NCBI GenBank assembly: GCA_030407005.1
Contig: JAUDYN010000006.1
Location: 2,728,001-2,792,000 of the forward strand
Origin: Desarmillaria ectypa
Taxonomy: Eukaryota > Basidiomycota > Agaricomycetes > Agaricales > Physalacriaceae
Length of the DNA: 64,000 nucleotides
Reading direction: 5' to 3'
Positions 43,306 to 55,709 of this stretch are shown here, piece by piece. The translations under genes were made by a program, and so were the position numbers. Below the pieces are notes generated by a model. It saw only the letters and a program-made list of their open reading frames with translations. It had not been told where the DNA came from and made no database searches. Position 1 is the stretch's first letter, and every line of letters starts with the position of its first letter.

Positions 43306-46300
43306 ATGGCGCCATTGACGATGGAGGAGCGCCTGGCTCAAAACATCGCAAGGCTGCAAAATCTACCGTCGATTTCATTGCCTACCGACTACCCACGACC
43401 TGTTGGCGCCAACAAGCTCATCGAGGCCGCTCACTTGGCAGAGCTCTCCGATCACGCCTCTCTTTCCCTCATGAAATTGGCGCTGTACGATGAGAATGGG
43501 GATTCAGATGAGGAGGATAGTCAGGATACCAAGCGACCGTCAGCTTTCCATCTCCTATTGGCTGCATTTATCGTCCTTTTGCACCGTTACACCGGAGAGA
43601 CAGATATTGTCATAGGATCATCCTCTGCATCTGCTAAGGACCCTCTTGTTCTCCGTATCTCAGTCGATCCCTTGGATCCCTTCTGGGCCATTGTCCGTAG
43701 GGTGCAGCAGGTTGAGCAGGAGGCAGAGTCAATTGCTATTCCCTTTGAGGCCATCACCAATGCCCTGTACAAGAATAGGGACCCATTATTAGAGGGCCCT
43801 CTTTTCCGAGTTCGTTTTTTCGATGAAACGGACCAGCCGATGGAAAATTTTATACGATCTACAAGCTTGACTTCCGATCTTACAATCTTCGTGACACGAC
43901 CGCCAGCATCTTCTCGTGCATCTATCGCCCCACGCATTTCTCTCCGCATACTCTACAACTCCCTCTTTTTCACCCATGCGCGTATCATAACCATCGTCGA
44001 CCAATTATCGAGTTTTCTGCGTCGAGTATCGTCCAATCCAGTCGCACCCATTGGCGCTATCCCATTGCTGACTCCTGCTCAACGAGAAAAACTCCCAGAT
44101 CCTACCGCTGACCTCAACTGGTGCGACTGGAAGGGCGCTATCACCGATGTATTCTCCCGAAATGCCCGTGAATGGCCGGATCGGCCATGTGTCATCCAAA
44201 GTCTACCAGCGCTCTCTCTTTCGGATCCACAGGAAAAGATTACCTACTCGTATGGAGCAATAAGACGAGCTTCCAACATTCTTGCGCACCACCTACTCAA
44301 AGGGGGGATCCAGCGAGAAGAGGTTGTTATGGTGTATGCTCATCGCAGTGTGGATCTAGTCGTGGCCGTAATGGCCGTGTTGAAAGCAGGAGCAACCTTT
44401 TCTGTAATTGGTCATTATTGTTTCCACCTTACTCTCTTCTTTTCTTCTAAACGCGTTGACCATAGATCCCGCGTATCCCGCGTCGCGTCAGATCATCTAC
44501 CTCCGGGTTACCCAACCACGCGGCCTAATCGTCCTCAAAGGAGCTGGGGTCATTGCTCCGTCCGTGCGCGAATTCATCTCCACGGACCTCAAAATTCGGG
44601 TAGAAGTACCTGCACTGGAGATCAAGCCCGACGGTACAATATTTGGCGGTGTCGGAACAGACAACGCCGATATCTTGTACTCCCTATCCAATTTGGCTGA
44701 AACAGATCCTAACGTGGTCCTTGGTCCCGATAGCATCGGTACACTGTCGTTCACTAGCGGAAGCACCGGTATCCCCAAAGGTGTAAGGGGACGTCATTTC
44801 AGTCTAACGCGCTTCTTTCCTTGGATGGGTGAACGTTTTGGTCTCAACGAGAATTCCAAGTTTACGATGCTTAGCGGGATTGCCCATGATCCAATCCAAC
44901 GTGACAGTATGTTCTCTTCCTGATGCTCAATGTGACGTGTTCTGATGACGGGAAAAGTGTTTACTCCTCTTTTCTTTGGTGCCCAGTTACATGTTCCCAC
45001 AGCCGATGATATAGGAACTCCTGGACGATTAGCAGAGTGGATGGCTGAAAGTGAAGTGACTATAACTCATTTGACGCCAGCTATGGGTCAGCTACTCTCA
45101 GCGCAAGCGACGCGTCAGATCCCGTCGCTTCGTAATGCTTTCTTCGTTGGCGATGTCCTTACCAAGCGTGATTGTCTCCGGCTTCAGTCTTTAGCTGCTA
45201 ACGTTCGCATCATCAACATGTACGGAACGACCGAGACGCAACGAGCAGTTTCCTACTTCGCCATTCCACCCGTGTCCGTCGATCCAACCTTCCTTGCCAC
45301 TCAGAAGGACATCATGCCTGCGGGTGAAGGGATGATTGATGTACAGCTTCTGGTTGTGAACCGGAATGACAAGAACATCTCATGCGCCATTGGTGAAGTC
45401 GGTGAAATCTACGTTCGCTCAGGTGGCTTGGCGGAGAGCTACCTCGATGCCGACTCTTCTGCGGAAAAGTTCGTCACGAATTGGTTCTCAGCTTCCGCCC
45501 CGCCCAGGAAGGACACGATCAAACAGCCTCTGAATAACGCACTTCCAGGACCCGAGGCTAGGCACTGGAAGGGCATACGGGATCGGATGTATCGGTCCGG
45601 TGATTTGGGTCGATACATGCCAGATGGCATAGTGGAGTGCACAGGACGTGCTGACGACCAAGTCAAGATTCGCGGGTTCAGAATAGAACTTGGAGAGATT
45701 GACACCCATCTCAGCCAACATCATCTCATTCGAGAGAATGTCACGCTAGTGAAGCGTGATAAAGATGAGGAGAAGATTCTCGTTAGCTACTTTGTTCCTT
45801 TGGGTGGTGATAAACTCGATGAGTTCGCGAGCGACATCACCGATGATGAAGGCCCCAAAGGACTGGTTCATGGTATCAGGAAGTACAGGCGACTAATCAA
45901 AGATATCCGAGAGCATCTCAAAAAGAAGCTACCTAGCTACAGTATCCCCACTCGTAGGTCGTGTGTGTCTGCATACCATGACAACACTGACACACATACT
46001 AGTTTTTGTTCCATTGAAACGTATGCCGCTCAACCCTAATGGCAAGATCGACAAACCCGCCCTACCCTTCCCCGATACCGCCCAATTTGCAACCACCGCA
46101 CCCGCCACTGGCAAGGCGACATCAACGGAAGAAAAGATGCGCGAGCTCTGGTCCAAAATACTTCCAAATGCACCTCACCCCCTACCATTAGAAGAAAGCT
46201 TCTTCGATCTCGGCGGGCACTCCATTCTCGCTACGCGTCTTATCTTTGAGATCCGTAAAACCTTCGTAGTTGACGCGCCTCTGGGACTAATTTTTGACGA

Positions 46301-47837
46301 ACCCACTATTGCTGGACTCGTCAAAGCCGTCGAGGCACTGCGTAATGCTGATTTGGGACTCACGTACAAGGAGCCTACCACCCCACCCCAAAACGATTTC
46401 CTTGCAGTCCCTCAGAAAAAACCTGTCACGACCATCGAGTACAGCAAGGATTATGATCAGCTGTTGCTGAAGCTGCACGAGACCTACGCGCCGCTTCCTT
46501 CAGACTTCGCCACGAAGCCGATCACAGTTTTCCTCACCGGTGCAACTGGTTTCTTGGGCGCGTTCGTACTGCGCGATTTGCTTTTGCGGCGTGAAAGGGT
46601 GAACAAAGTTATTTGCCTTGTCCGGGCGAGCGATCACGATAAAGCCTTGGCCAGGTTGAAGGAGGGTTCAACGGACCGGGGAGTATGGGATGACGAATGG
46701 GTAAATTCTGGCCGGCTGGAAGTCCTAACTGGCGATTTAAGTCTGGAAAACTTCGGTTTGGGAGAGGAGTGGAGCAGGGTGGCAGAAGAAGCTGACGCTA
46801 TCCTGCATAACGGTGCTTTGGTTTGTATCTTCTTTCGACTTTATCCATGACATTGACGTTCGGGCTAGGTGCATTGGGTTTACCCGTACGAGAAACTCCG
46901 GGCGGCCAACGTTATTTCTACTTTGACCGCTATCGAGCTTGCGTCGACCGGGAAGCAAAAGCTCGTTGTCTTCGTATCCTCTACATCAGCTATCGACACT
47001 GAGCACTATGTCCGTCTTTCGGAATCCCTGACTGATTCGAATCATCAAGGAGTACCCGAAAGCGACGACCTAGAAGGTGCTCGAGCGTCCCTGAAAACCG
47101 GGTATGGACAAAGCAAGTGGGTATCTGAGAAGCTTCTTTTTGAAGCTGGGCGCCGGGGGCTGAGGGGGCATATCGTGCGACCAGGCTATGTAGTTGGTGA
47201 TTCACAGAGTGCCGGTACGTTCCCCTTCATATCATTTACACGGACACTCATTTTTCTTGTCCTAGTTACCAACACTGACGACTTCATCTGGCGCATGGTG
47301 AAGGGCTGCATACAACTCGGACTCGTTCCCGATATGAACAACACTGTCAACATGGTTCCTGTAGATCATGTTGCATTATGCACTTCGCTAGCGACAGTCT
47401 CTCCTCTACCCGATGCCGCCCTTTCGGTCATGCACATCACCGCCCGCCCGCTCCCCACATTCAACGGCATGCTCTCCTCCCTCACCCAGTACGGCTTCCC
47501 TACCGAGCAATGTGAATACCTTGTCTGGCGGAGGAAGCTCGAGCAGCACGTCATGGAAGTGCAGGATAACGCGCTGTATCCCCTCCTCCACTTCGTACTG
47601 GATGATCTGCCCACGAGCACCAAGGCGCCAGACTTGGACGACACGAATACAACGAGTGTGTTACGGCCCCATACGGAGAGGGTGAATATGACGGTGGACG
47701 ACGAGTTGATGGGCAAGTACCTCGCGTGGTTGGTTCGAGCTGGCTTCTTGCCTTCTCCAACGATTGAAAAACCTGTTAAAATGCTGCCGATCCTGGCGGG
47801 AGGTGTTGTAAAAGCTGCCGGTCGGAGTGGTGCATGA
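43306..47837 (+). CDS. LYS2: L-2-aminoadipate reductase
   Basis: Large NRPS-like enzyme of the fungal lysine pathway. It activates alpha-aminoadipate as adenylate, loads it on a phosphopantetheine arm and reduces it with NADPH to the semialdehyde. Order: a degenerate N-terminal condensation-like region ([20 protein letters not shown]), the adenylation domain with [33 protein letters not shown] (rebuilt across an intron), [15 protein letters not shown] and [13 protein letters not shown]; the carrier domain with [15 protein letters not shown] (Ser attachment site); and the reductase domain with [19 protein letters not shown] (Rossmann) and [11 protein letters not shown] (YXXXK). About 1,400 codons, the normal length, with about six short introns. 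HDPIQRD and YGTTETQR are specific to Lys2. It needs a phosphopantetheinyl transferase not in this window. Confidence 0.97.
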
Positions 47838-48151
47838 ATTGTTCTGCTATTGTTGTACAAATCCCAAAGTGTAATAATAGGGTAAGACTAGCGGCCGGAT
47901 TTTCATTGAGGTCGATGGCTACGGTTTTGACATCTGATTCTAAGCCCATGATAGTTGCAAGAGCAAATCATGTTCTTTATCCCGATGCTAACCGAGTATT
48001 CTTCATGTGCACTATGAAAGAATGATTATGACTTTGGGAAGGTGTGTTCAGTAGTTCCCGCAGGTTTGATATGAGACAACGATTCATTGAGGACGACAGG
48101 AGCGCAGTATAGTTCCATATATCCTGCTTGAATCCCAAATCCACGGCACTA
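47838..48151. other. Convergent spacer, LYS2 to 3-beta-HSD gene
   Basis: 314 bp between two 3' ends; nothing recognised. Confidence 0.5.
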
Positions 48152-49734
48152 TCATGAACTTGCTAAAATTTCCACCGGGTCAACACCAGTCTCCTCCTTG
48201 ATCTTATCCGCCAGCCATCCAACCCCACGCTGGGCTTTCATGAACCCCATCCCTTTGAAACCCACTCCCGCCACATCTGACCTCGCCATCGCCCCAGGCC
48301 GATTCAAGCCACGTCTATGCTCCACCGCCGTCTTATACAGCCCCTCAAAAGTCGTGAAAGCGCCCTTATACCCCAGCCCTCCCTTCTCCGGCGATAACCT
48401 CGCCCTGGAATCGTCAAAAATCAGATGCACCATCGTCAAGTTGAACAGAGAAGGTTGTAGGTTGACGAGATCGCCTCCTCCAATATTGGGTATGAAACTA
48501 GCAAGGAAAGGATATCCGTAAACATTTAAGAAGTGGCGCGTGAGGTAGAGGAACTCGAAAAAGTAGGCAAGGAGGAGCATGAAGGTGGGGGAAAGGTGGG
48601 GAAAGGAGACTTCTCCGTCGAGGACTTCGAGGTCGGTATAGACGTCCCCGTAGGTTGGAGGTAAACCAGGATCAGCGATGCAGAAGGATTGCCCGCCAAG
48701 CTTGGATGACTCGATGAGGCGCTGTTCATAGAGGAGATGCGCAAGGGCGCAGTTTTCCACATATGTGAACGATGAGACAATGTTCTGTATCCATGTAGGG
48801 TTGCTCTTCCGGACGAGATACGCCCCGCAAAGCATATCTCCACCAGCACCAAAAATACCGTTCCCCGGCCTCAAGCACCCCGTTCGAAGCCCATCCGCGT
48901 CGTTGGCTCCACGCACCAGTATTTCTGCTTGTTGTTTCGTATATCCATAATTTGAGAAGAAGTCTCTATGAACTTTTGGAATGAGCTTCTCGTCGTCATT
49001 GATGACTTGGACAAAATGTTTGGGCTCCTCCTGCCACGGCCAGAGCAGGAAACACGAGCTATGCACCGAAACGGAGCCGGAGGAGGTATGCACAAGAACC
49101 GACGCACCGACTTTCCTACACGCATCGATAATATTCTCGGGTCCTTGGACGTTGACCTTTGCGGATAATGGGATGAGAGAAGCGTGTCGTTCGTAGAACC
49201 GGATATTAGCGGCCGTGTTGAATACCGATATCGGAGACTTGTCGTCGTCAGGCCAGGGCTCGCTGAAAGCCGCATCGACGGCCATCTTGTCACTAATATC
49301 GACTTGTATGAATGGCACGTCCTTTGCCTTTCCTTCGAGGAGATCCAGGCGTTTTGGAGGACGAATGTCGAGTATTCTGATACGTTTGGGGTCTTCTCCG
49401 CGTTTGAGCAGCTGCAGGACGATCCACCCGCCAAGGAATCCCGCCTAAGTACAACCTCATTAGTGAATTTCAGGGAAAGAAAAGGACGACGTACTCCACC
49501 AACGATTATGTACCTCCTTCCAGTCTTTGGCGGCAGCTGATCATCTATCGATGGGGCAGCAAGTTCGCACTCGGAAGCCATCCTCTCCACATCCTTCGGC
49601 GACCAGCGATTTGGGGATAACTTTTCTGCACGCGCTGGAATAGCCTTGAGCTTCCTGTCGTTGTCGCGGATGTAGGCCAAAATTAAAAGGAAAGAAAGGA
49701 GACCCAACGCCGCCCATTGAACAGGGGATATCAT
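48152..49734 (-). CDS. 3-beta-HSD/isomerase-family dehydrogenase, membrane anchored
   Basis: Short-chain (extended SDR) NAD(P)-dependent enzyme. The start at 49734 gives MISPVQWAALGLLSFLLILAYIRD, an N-terminal membrane anchor. After a basic linker, YIIVGG joins across an intron to AGFLGGWIVLQLLKRG, giving the nucleotide-binding GGAGFLGG motif. DVPFIQVDISD, VFNTAANIRFYER, VNVQGPENIIDACRK, SSGSVSV, and YGYTKQQAE (catalytic YXXXK) follow. SFTYVENCALAHLL is typical of the sterol C4-decarboxylase/3-beta-HSD group (Erg26 relatives). The long hydrophobic C-terminal half (FMLLLAYFFEFLYLTRH) suggests extra membrane contact. About 510 codons, longer than yeast Erg26, so a sterol-related but distinct substrate is possible. 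Only one clear intron. Confidence 0.85.
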
Positions 49735-50283
49735 CTCACGCGATGGGACTGAAATACTCGTGTCAGCGATGCCAGCTACGAATACGAGTTGCGAACATAC
49801 CTTTGCTGGGAAATGGACAAGGTAGAGAGGTGCATATATGCGGGTGTACGTAAGTCAATTTGGAAATTGGGATGAATCTCACCTTGGGTTTTTACCACCA
49901 CGCCGTCGCTGCTGCTGGACTCCCTTTCAACTTTGGATATCACCACTGCAACTTTCTGGATAAGTACTAGAGGCGCTTCAAGGCGTTATAAAAATTGGTG
50001 GTTCACGCGTGTTATACGGAGGCACGTCACTTGGCCTTTACCAACTCTCATGTATACTAATCTCGCTTTATTTTCTCCTTTTCCAGGAATACTTTCCGTC
50101 TTTTCTTCCATGCCTTCTCATACACGTGCATTGAATTCGCCTTGGTTGCAGCTCCATTCTTTTCTGAAGGCCTTAGCTCTTGCTTGTGAACTGGTTTAAT
50201 ACTGGACCTGCTGTGTACAAGCTTAATCCATTCCTCTTTTACTTTGTGCAGGCTAATAGGAAGCAGGATTATTAATTTCTGCT
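49735..50283. other. Upstream region of the 3-beta-HSD gene
   Basis: About 550 bp without a supported gene. Confidence 0.45.
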
Positions 50284-50847
50284 ATGAAGAGTCTCGCACT
50301 ACCCGTCGAGGTAACTGACGACATCATCTCCAGAGTCGGGTCTTCCGAAATGCGGTCGGAGGATCATGACGACCTTGCCTCTCTTGAACAGCACATGGAA
50401 AGTTGTCTTTACTCGTATCGCATTGTGCGATGTATACATCCCCACAATGAAGTACATTGACTACCTCTGCGCCATCACATGTTCTCAGAAATCTATCATC
50501 TAAGCGACTTTTTACCCAACTTCACGCTCTCAAGATGACTTGCCATACCAACTTCTACAGTTCCATCGATGATCTTGTACATGATACTCATCAAGCAGCG
50601 CAGCTTTGTCGGACTTTTCACCTGCTTTACCAATATCCGGAGAGTCTGACTCAGACTCACCTTTCGAAATTCCGTGCCAGTCAAAGATATATAGCGCGAG
50701 GTAAAGCAGGTTGGCTACACCGAGCTCTGTTTTCATATGGACTCGAGCCCCTCGCTCACGACCGTTCGCACGAATTGGTCCGTTTCCTTTCATTATGGAG
50801 CTCCAAAGCTTGCAACGGTGGCCTGGTTGGAGCGAGTTCGGGGTAGA
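50284..50847 (+). pseudogene. F-box gene remnant A
   Basis: Opens MKSLALPVEVTDDIISRVGS, an F-box beginning, but the frame that matches the paralog then shifts. In another frame LLNSTWKVVFTRIALCDVYI and YIDYLCAITCSQKSII precede a TAA. These match remnant B (about 55130-55400: LLNSTWKAVFARIASSDIYI). Stop and frameshift mark it as dead. Confidence 0.6.
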
Positions 50848-52030
50848 CATGTTGTGCTGATACTAGTTGGGTTGCTTTGGCCTTCAGGCTTTTACTTGAG
50901 AATTATTTAACCCATAACTTTTTTCGTCCTGAAAGTATACATTCTACGTAATGGTTACTATTTCATGAGAAATACCACGCTGCTGATTCGACTCAGGGTC
51001 TTCTCATAGACCAATAAAGTAGAATGCGAGCTGTGAAAATACGCTACAATCTCTGGTTGGTGCTATACTAAGGCCCAAAATTCCAAGTAAAGGTTTACAC
51101 CGTGCCAGGAACGCTCGACGAGTATGTCATCATCAAAATTCCGTCATTAGCTCTGCGCAACTGTTGCTGACACCACCACCATCCAGAACATTCACAATTT
51201 CATCGCCAGTCCGACTTGTCTGATGGGCATAGTATGTACGCTGTCCACCAGGAAATGCTATTACAGATTATCACAATCTTGTATCTCGACTCTCGATGTC
51301 GAAGGTGTACTTTGAAAATAACGAGAGAACTTTCAAGCGACGGGATGCTTCAAGATCGCTCAGGCTCGACCCACATGCCACTGTCACCGACGTTCTCCCA
51401 CCGTGTATTCCTACCTGATCCTACCTCAATGCTCAGCGCTGGACCTGTGAAGCAGACTGTACGGGTCCTGGCACCGAAACACTTCTGCAAGTTTCACCTT
51501 CGCCAAACCCCGAGGCCCGCGCAAAAGTTTTGTAACTTGACCAACCTTCCAACATCGGTGTGTTGACTAAGATCCGCATCTCATCAGACTTCTTCGTTTT
51601 AGGCTGGACCCACGTCAGTTATCTAGCAGGCTCGAAAGAAAACCTTTCACTGGATGGTGATTTCGCAGAATGAATATGAATACTTTGGGTGGGCCAAAGC
51701 TATTGGGACGAATATGACATTCCTATTGACTTGATTTTCAAGATCTTCTCAGTCATTCATAGCTATCACATGTTTACGGGTTTGGTCCGCGGAGTGGACC
51801 CGCAACGCACGACGCGCCGTTCCGTTCTTCCAATTCGCGCAGATCATCGCGTGACGATGTCAGGAAATGAACGTGAACTGCAGAACGACTGGTGCATCCC
51901 TGCATCGGGCGGTGTCACTCGCGCCATTCCGTATATAAATTGTAAGGTATTGGACTGTTTTTTGTTACTGTTTACGTCCCTCGACTAACTTGATGCCGTC
52001 TTGCTCTAGAATTTCCTGCTTGCAGTTAGA
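50848..52030. other. Stretch without supported genes
   Basis: About 1.2 kb. Open frames at 51216-51566 and 51689-51988 have no recognisable motifs; likely decayed sequence. Confidence 0.4.
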
Positions 52031-52790
52031 ATGGACATGGATGCCAGTTCCTCGAGTGTAATGCCAATTTTATCCAGCCGGCTTGTTACTAACCCTCAGC
52101 CAGGTCGAAAACATCACCCTAGAAGCCATTCATGGTCGGAGCGAATATGATGACCTAGAACGTTTTGAGAAGGAGCTTGCGAGGTCCTATGGGATGACAG
52201 AGCCCGCGTACTACGCTGTGGAAGTCTTTGAGAGGACGAAGGTGATTGGATTGGAAGTAGAAAGAAAGATTAAAAAACTCCAACGACTTCGTGAGCTTAG
52301 GACAGACGAGATGCGTGTAAGTCTGGCTTGCTAGTCGCCGGAATCTGTACCAATCATTCGTTTCAGGGTGGGAGCCGGGGAGACTCAAAGGACGCCCTCG
52401 GTCGGCAGTTTTGGGTTGTTGCAATCGCATACAAGCAGTACCCTTAGGCGGATGTGTATCAGATGCCGAAGCCATGGCGAATTTTTTCATGCACGACCTC
52501 AAAGTCCCCAGCAACCATGTTCAACTTTTTATCGCTAAACAGAACTCCGGTACATCATCCGCTAATCAATCTGAAGGAATCCTCGAGCCCACTCGGGAAA
52601 ATATCGTCGAAACGCTGTGTGGCCTTGCCACTAACAACGACATCCGCGTCGATGACCGCATCATCAATTAGTTCTCGATTCACGGGGCTACATGTCGGTG
52701 CAGTGGGAGTAGCATTGCGTCGACTGGCTTTATACAAGCGCTCTGCCCCATGGACAAAGACGCCGCCGATCCTATTCTATGTAGCTTAAT
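52031..52790 (+). pseudogene. Caspase-domain (C14) gene remnant A
   Basis: An N-terminal exon-like part (ERFEKELARSYGMTEPAYY, then KIKKLQRLRELRTDEMR, then a good donor GTAAGT) leads to GRQFWVVAIAYKQYP. The frame then shifts near 52440 and continues as PLGGCVSDAEAMANFFMHDL, with VPSNHVQLF and TRENIVETLCGLATNN. At 52669-52671 a TAG interrupts the line before FSIHGAT, where active members have the catalytic His (H retained here as IHG). GFIQALCPMDKD follows and homology ends; the catalytic-Cys half is missing. A frameshift, a stop and a truncation make it a pseudogene. Confidence 0.75.
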
Positions 52791-53590
52791 TATCTTTCGA
52801 TTAGAGTTTCCAGAATCATCTGCACATGCAATATATGTTCTCCTTTCATATCACCAAACACTGATAGCTCAAGATAGACTGCTCAAATAGGACTCGGATG
52901 TGCCACATGCATGTGGTGGTCTTCAAATGCTCGTACATCCAGGTGGACAAGCGCTTAGTCAAAATCAAAAGATGCCCTCGAGGGGGAGGAAAAGAAGGAA
53001 AATATCATTGCTCAGTGTGTACGAGCAGACAAAGCCACGAGAGTGTTTGTTCATAAACGCGATGTTTTGCTCTCCAGAAGCGATTTGAGTGTCCAAGGCG
53101 AGAAAATAGGAAAGGCCCAATAGGACGAAGGAATACCTGGGCGATGACAGTCCAGAAAAGAGAAGAGCGACCAAGAAGCTTGTCGGGGAACGTAACAGGA
53201 ATGACCCGGATGGCGGCCTGTAGTATACATTGACGGCTATCTTGTACTTGGAGCGAAATTCGATGTGACTAACCTGTCCTCCGTTTACATAAGATAAAGC
53301 ACGTCAAGTCTAGAGCTTGGACTAGATTCAAGTATTTAACAGGCACGAAACATGAACGTTAGAAGTTGATGGAACATTCATCCCGAGAAGTTCATATGGT
53401 AACAACCTCGGATGAAATACAGTCGGCCGTATTTCCGCGATTCTCACACTCAGTTACGAAGAGAGCTAACGCAAGAATATAATACAACTAGAAGGAAACA
53501 TCAGAAAGGGCAGGAAACGTGTGAGTACAACTATATTTGACGACGAAGATAAACTGCGACTTAAGAATGACGGAATAAGACAGTCAACAC
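52791..53590. other. Stretch between the two caspase remnants
   Basis: About 800 bp with no supported feature. Confidence 0.4.
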
Positions 53591-54544
53591 TCATTCTTGG
53601 TACCAGATTCGATCGTCCTTGTGATCTCCAGGGCGTCTGGTAAGGCCACTTTGGTAGTCCACTGATGAGATCAACGAAAGTGGATCCTTTGCTCAATTGA
53701 CCTGACCTCAAAGGATCCACGAGTGACTTTATGAAGGCACCATGAGTTGTTCCTTCATCGTCCTCTTCTTCCTGTGCAAACTCGTCCTTCCGACACGCAG
53801 CCAAAACCACATGAGAACTCGTGTCCGGCTGCCAATCATACGCAGCTACCGAACAGCTGGCAAGATACTGAGGGTAGGCTGCCAAACGCTGATGCGCCCC
53901 TTCGAGCATAGGTTCCATCGCATGACTTAGGAACGGGGGCAAATTGCGAAATGTGCGGCGTGTTCCGATTGGAGGAACGCTTTTAGATCTCGGACACCAG
54001 TGTCCACAATCGAGGATGAGCGTGATCTTATGGCCCTTTTCAAGAGAGATTAGGCTGAAGATGGTTTCAATTTCTCGGCCACTGATGTCAAGGATTTCGG
54101 TCCCTTTGTCGTCAAAGCTGGCGCGGTCTATGGGACATAGTGCCTGATTGATGCAGTAGAGACTTCCGAAGGTACCTTGTTACGATAATATTCTTCAGCA
54201 TCGTAACGCCTGCCGTTTCCTGCAAAATAGATAATGATGTTGACCCCAGGTGCGATATCAGTATTGTCGACGAGGCCGTAAAGTGTCCTGAGGATATTGG
54301 CGCGAGTAGGACTAGTAGGGTTGTCTATGGGACCCAAAAGACACTGGATGTGATCGCTGGGAACACCAAGGTCCTCGGTGAGATATTCTTCCATCAGTTC
54401 TGCGTCCGACACGCAACCATGTAAAGGATAATGCGGATCTCCGTCGATGCCAATGATGACCGCCCAGAATTGAGAACCATCTCGGTCCTGGGCTTTGTGA
54501 TCACTCCCAAGCATCAGATGTTTAGTTTCCTCGTTAATCTCCAC
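53591..54544 (-). pseudogene. Caspase-domain protein B lacking both catalytic residues
   Basis: Two exons from the start at 54544 (MEINEETKHLMLGSDHK). SQFWAVIIGIDGDPHYPLHG and CVSDAELMEEYLTEDLGVP open a C14 caspase/metacaspase-like domain, then TRANILRTLYGLVDNTDI. Where active relatives have a GHG with the catalytic His, the frame reads IIYFAGNGRR: His is Asn (codon AAC). After the phase-0 intron, ALCPIDRASF leads to ITLILDCGHWCPRS: the usual DCCHS has lost its second, catalytic Cys (Gly here). LPKWPYQTP is followed by a one-base frame change; the expected ending GDHKDDRIWYQE lies in the shifted frame and stops at 53591. Unshifted, the frame runs to 53466. It may be a pseudo-protease still in use or a decaying gene; the frame break favours decay. 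Confidence 0.7.
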
Positions 54545-55109
54545 TGCTTGGTGATGTGTCTGACAATGTGATTATGTTTTTATCAGATAAGCCGGCAATA
54601 CCATACTGGGCTGTGACCGATATAAGTATCGAAGATGAATTTGAGGCACATAGGGCGGGAACGCAATGACAACGAGGGAAGATGTAGGTTGGTTAAAGAA
54701 GCGGGGCGTGCATGGAGATAGCATGTATAAATTACGAGGAGATGAGCTTATACTTATGTTGAAGTGGAAAGTTTTCATTGTATGGCACGTGGGAGTCTAT
54801 CACCCAGCGACCCAACTTTCTTACTTACTTTCCAGAACCGTTGAGGTTGTCAAGTACGTGGTTCAGCCATCGTGCTCGGTACGATTGAATCTGAAACTAC
54901 TCAGTATATAGGCCCGGTTTCTTACACACTGTATGCTTTCCTCCCGTCTGCCTCCCGCTGGAATATCTGTGCATCTGTTCTACCTCGAAAAACAGTGCTG
55001 TCGTCGAATAAGTCTCGCGGGATACAGCCAGTGACCCTGACCTCCTCTGGAGGCTGCAGATACAGATACTAGTCCTTCGAACGGTTGTGCCTTTAAAGCT
55101 TAAAGCTCT
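54545..55109. other. Stretch upstream of caspase remnant B
   Basis: About 565 bp, nothing recognised. Confidence 0.4.
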
Positions 55110-55709
55110 TTGACTGAAATCTGGTCATCAAACATGCCCTCACAAGAGAGAATAAAGTTCATGACGACCTGTTCTCTCCTAAACAGCACCTGGAAAGCCG
55201 TGTTCGCTCGCATAGCCTCTAGCGACATATATATCCTCTCAATAAAATTCTTCGAATATCTCTGTTCCATCACATACTCCCAAGCATCCATCATATATGG
55301 TGACCTTCTGCCCAACTCTACTTGCACCATCACTTGCCACCCCGACCTCCACAGCTCCATCAGCGATCCAGACATAGAGATGTACAAAATCCTTTGCAAG
55401 CAGTGAAACTTCATCGGACTTCGTACCTGCTTCCCTAACATCCAGAAACTCAATCTCAGATTCTCCCGTCAACACACTCACTATATCAAAAGCGTCCACA
55501 AGGTGAAGCAGGCCGCCCACATCGAAACATGTTTTCACATGGACTCGAGTTCCTGGTTGACCACCGTCCGCACGACGTGGTCCCTCGTCTTGCGTTATGA
55601 CATTGGATCCTTATCCAACCTGCCGGAGGATTTCGACAGCCAAAGGTGGCATGCAGACAATGTAGACGACTGTCTTCGGTTCATACCTTGGGATTCGAGA
55701 CTGCATTGA
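55110..55709 (+). pseudogene. F-box gene remnant B
   Basis: Frame pieces MTTCSLLNSTWKAVFARIAS, SIKFFEYLCSITYSQASII and LRTCFPNIQKLNLRFS align with remnant A at 50284-50847. A stop follows ILCKQ at about 55404, and the homologous reading goes on in the same frame (NFIGLRTCFPNIQ). The F-box itself is missing. Non-functional. Confidence 0.6.

Noticed and set aside
42768..43307. 179-codon minus-strand frame upstream of LYS2
   Set aside because: No recognisable motif; it overlaps the LYS2 promoter and the repeated 40-bp element.
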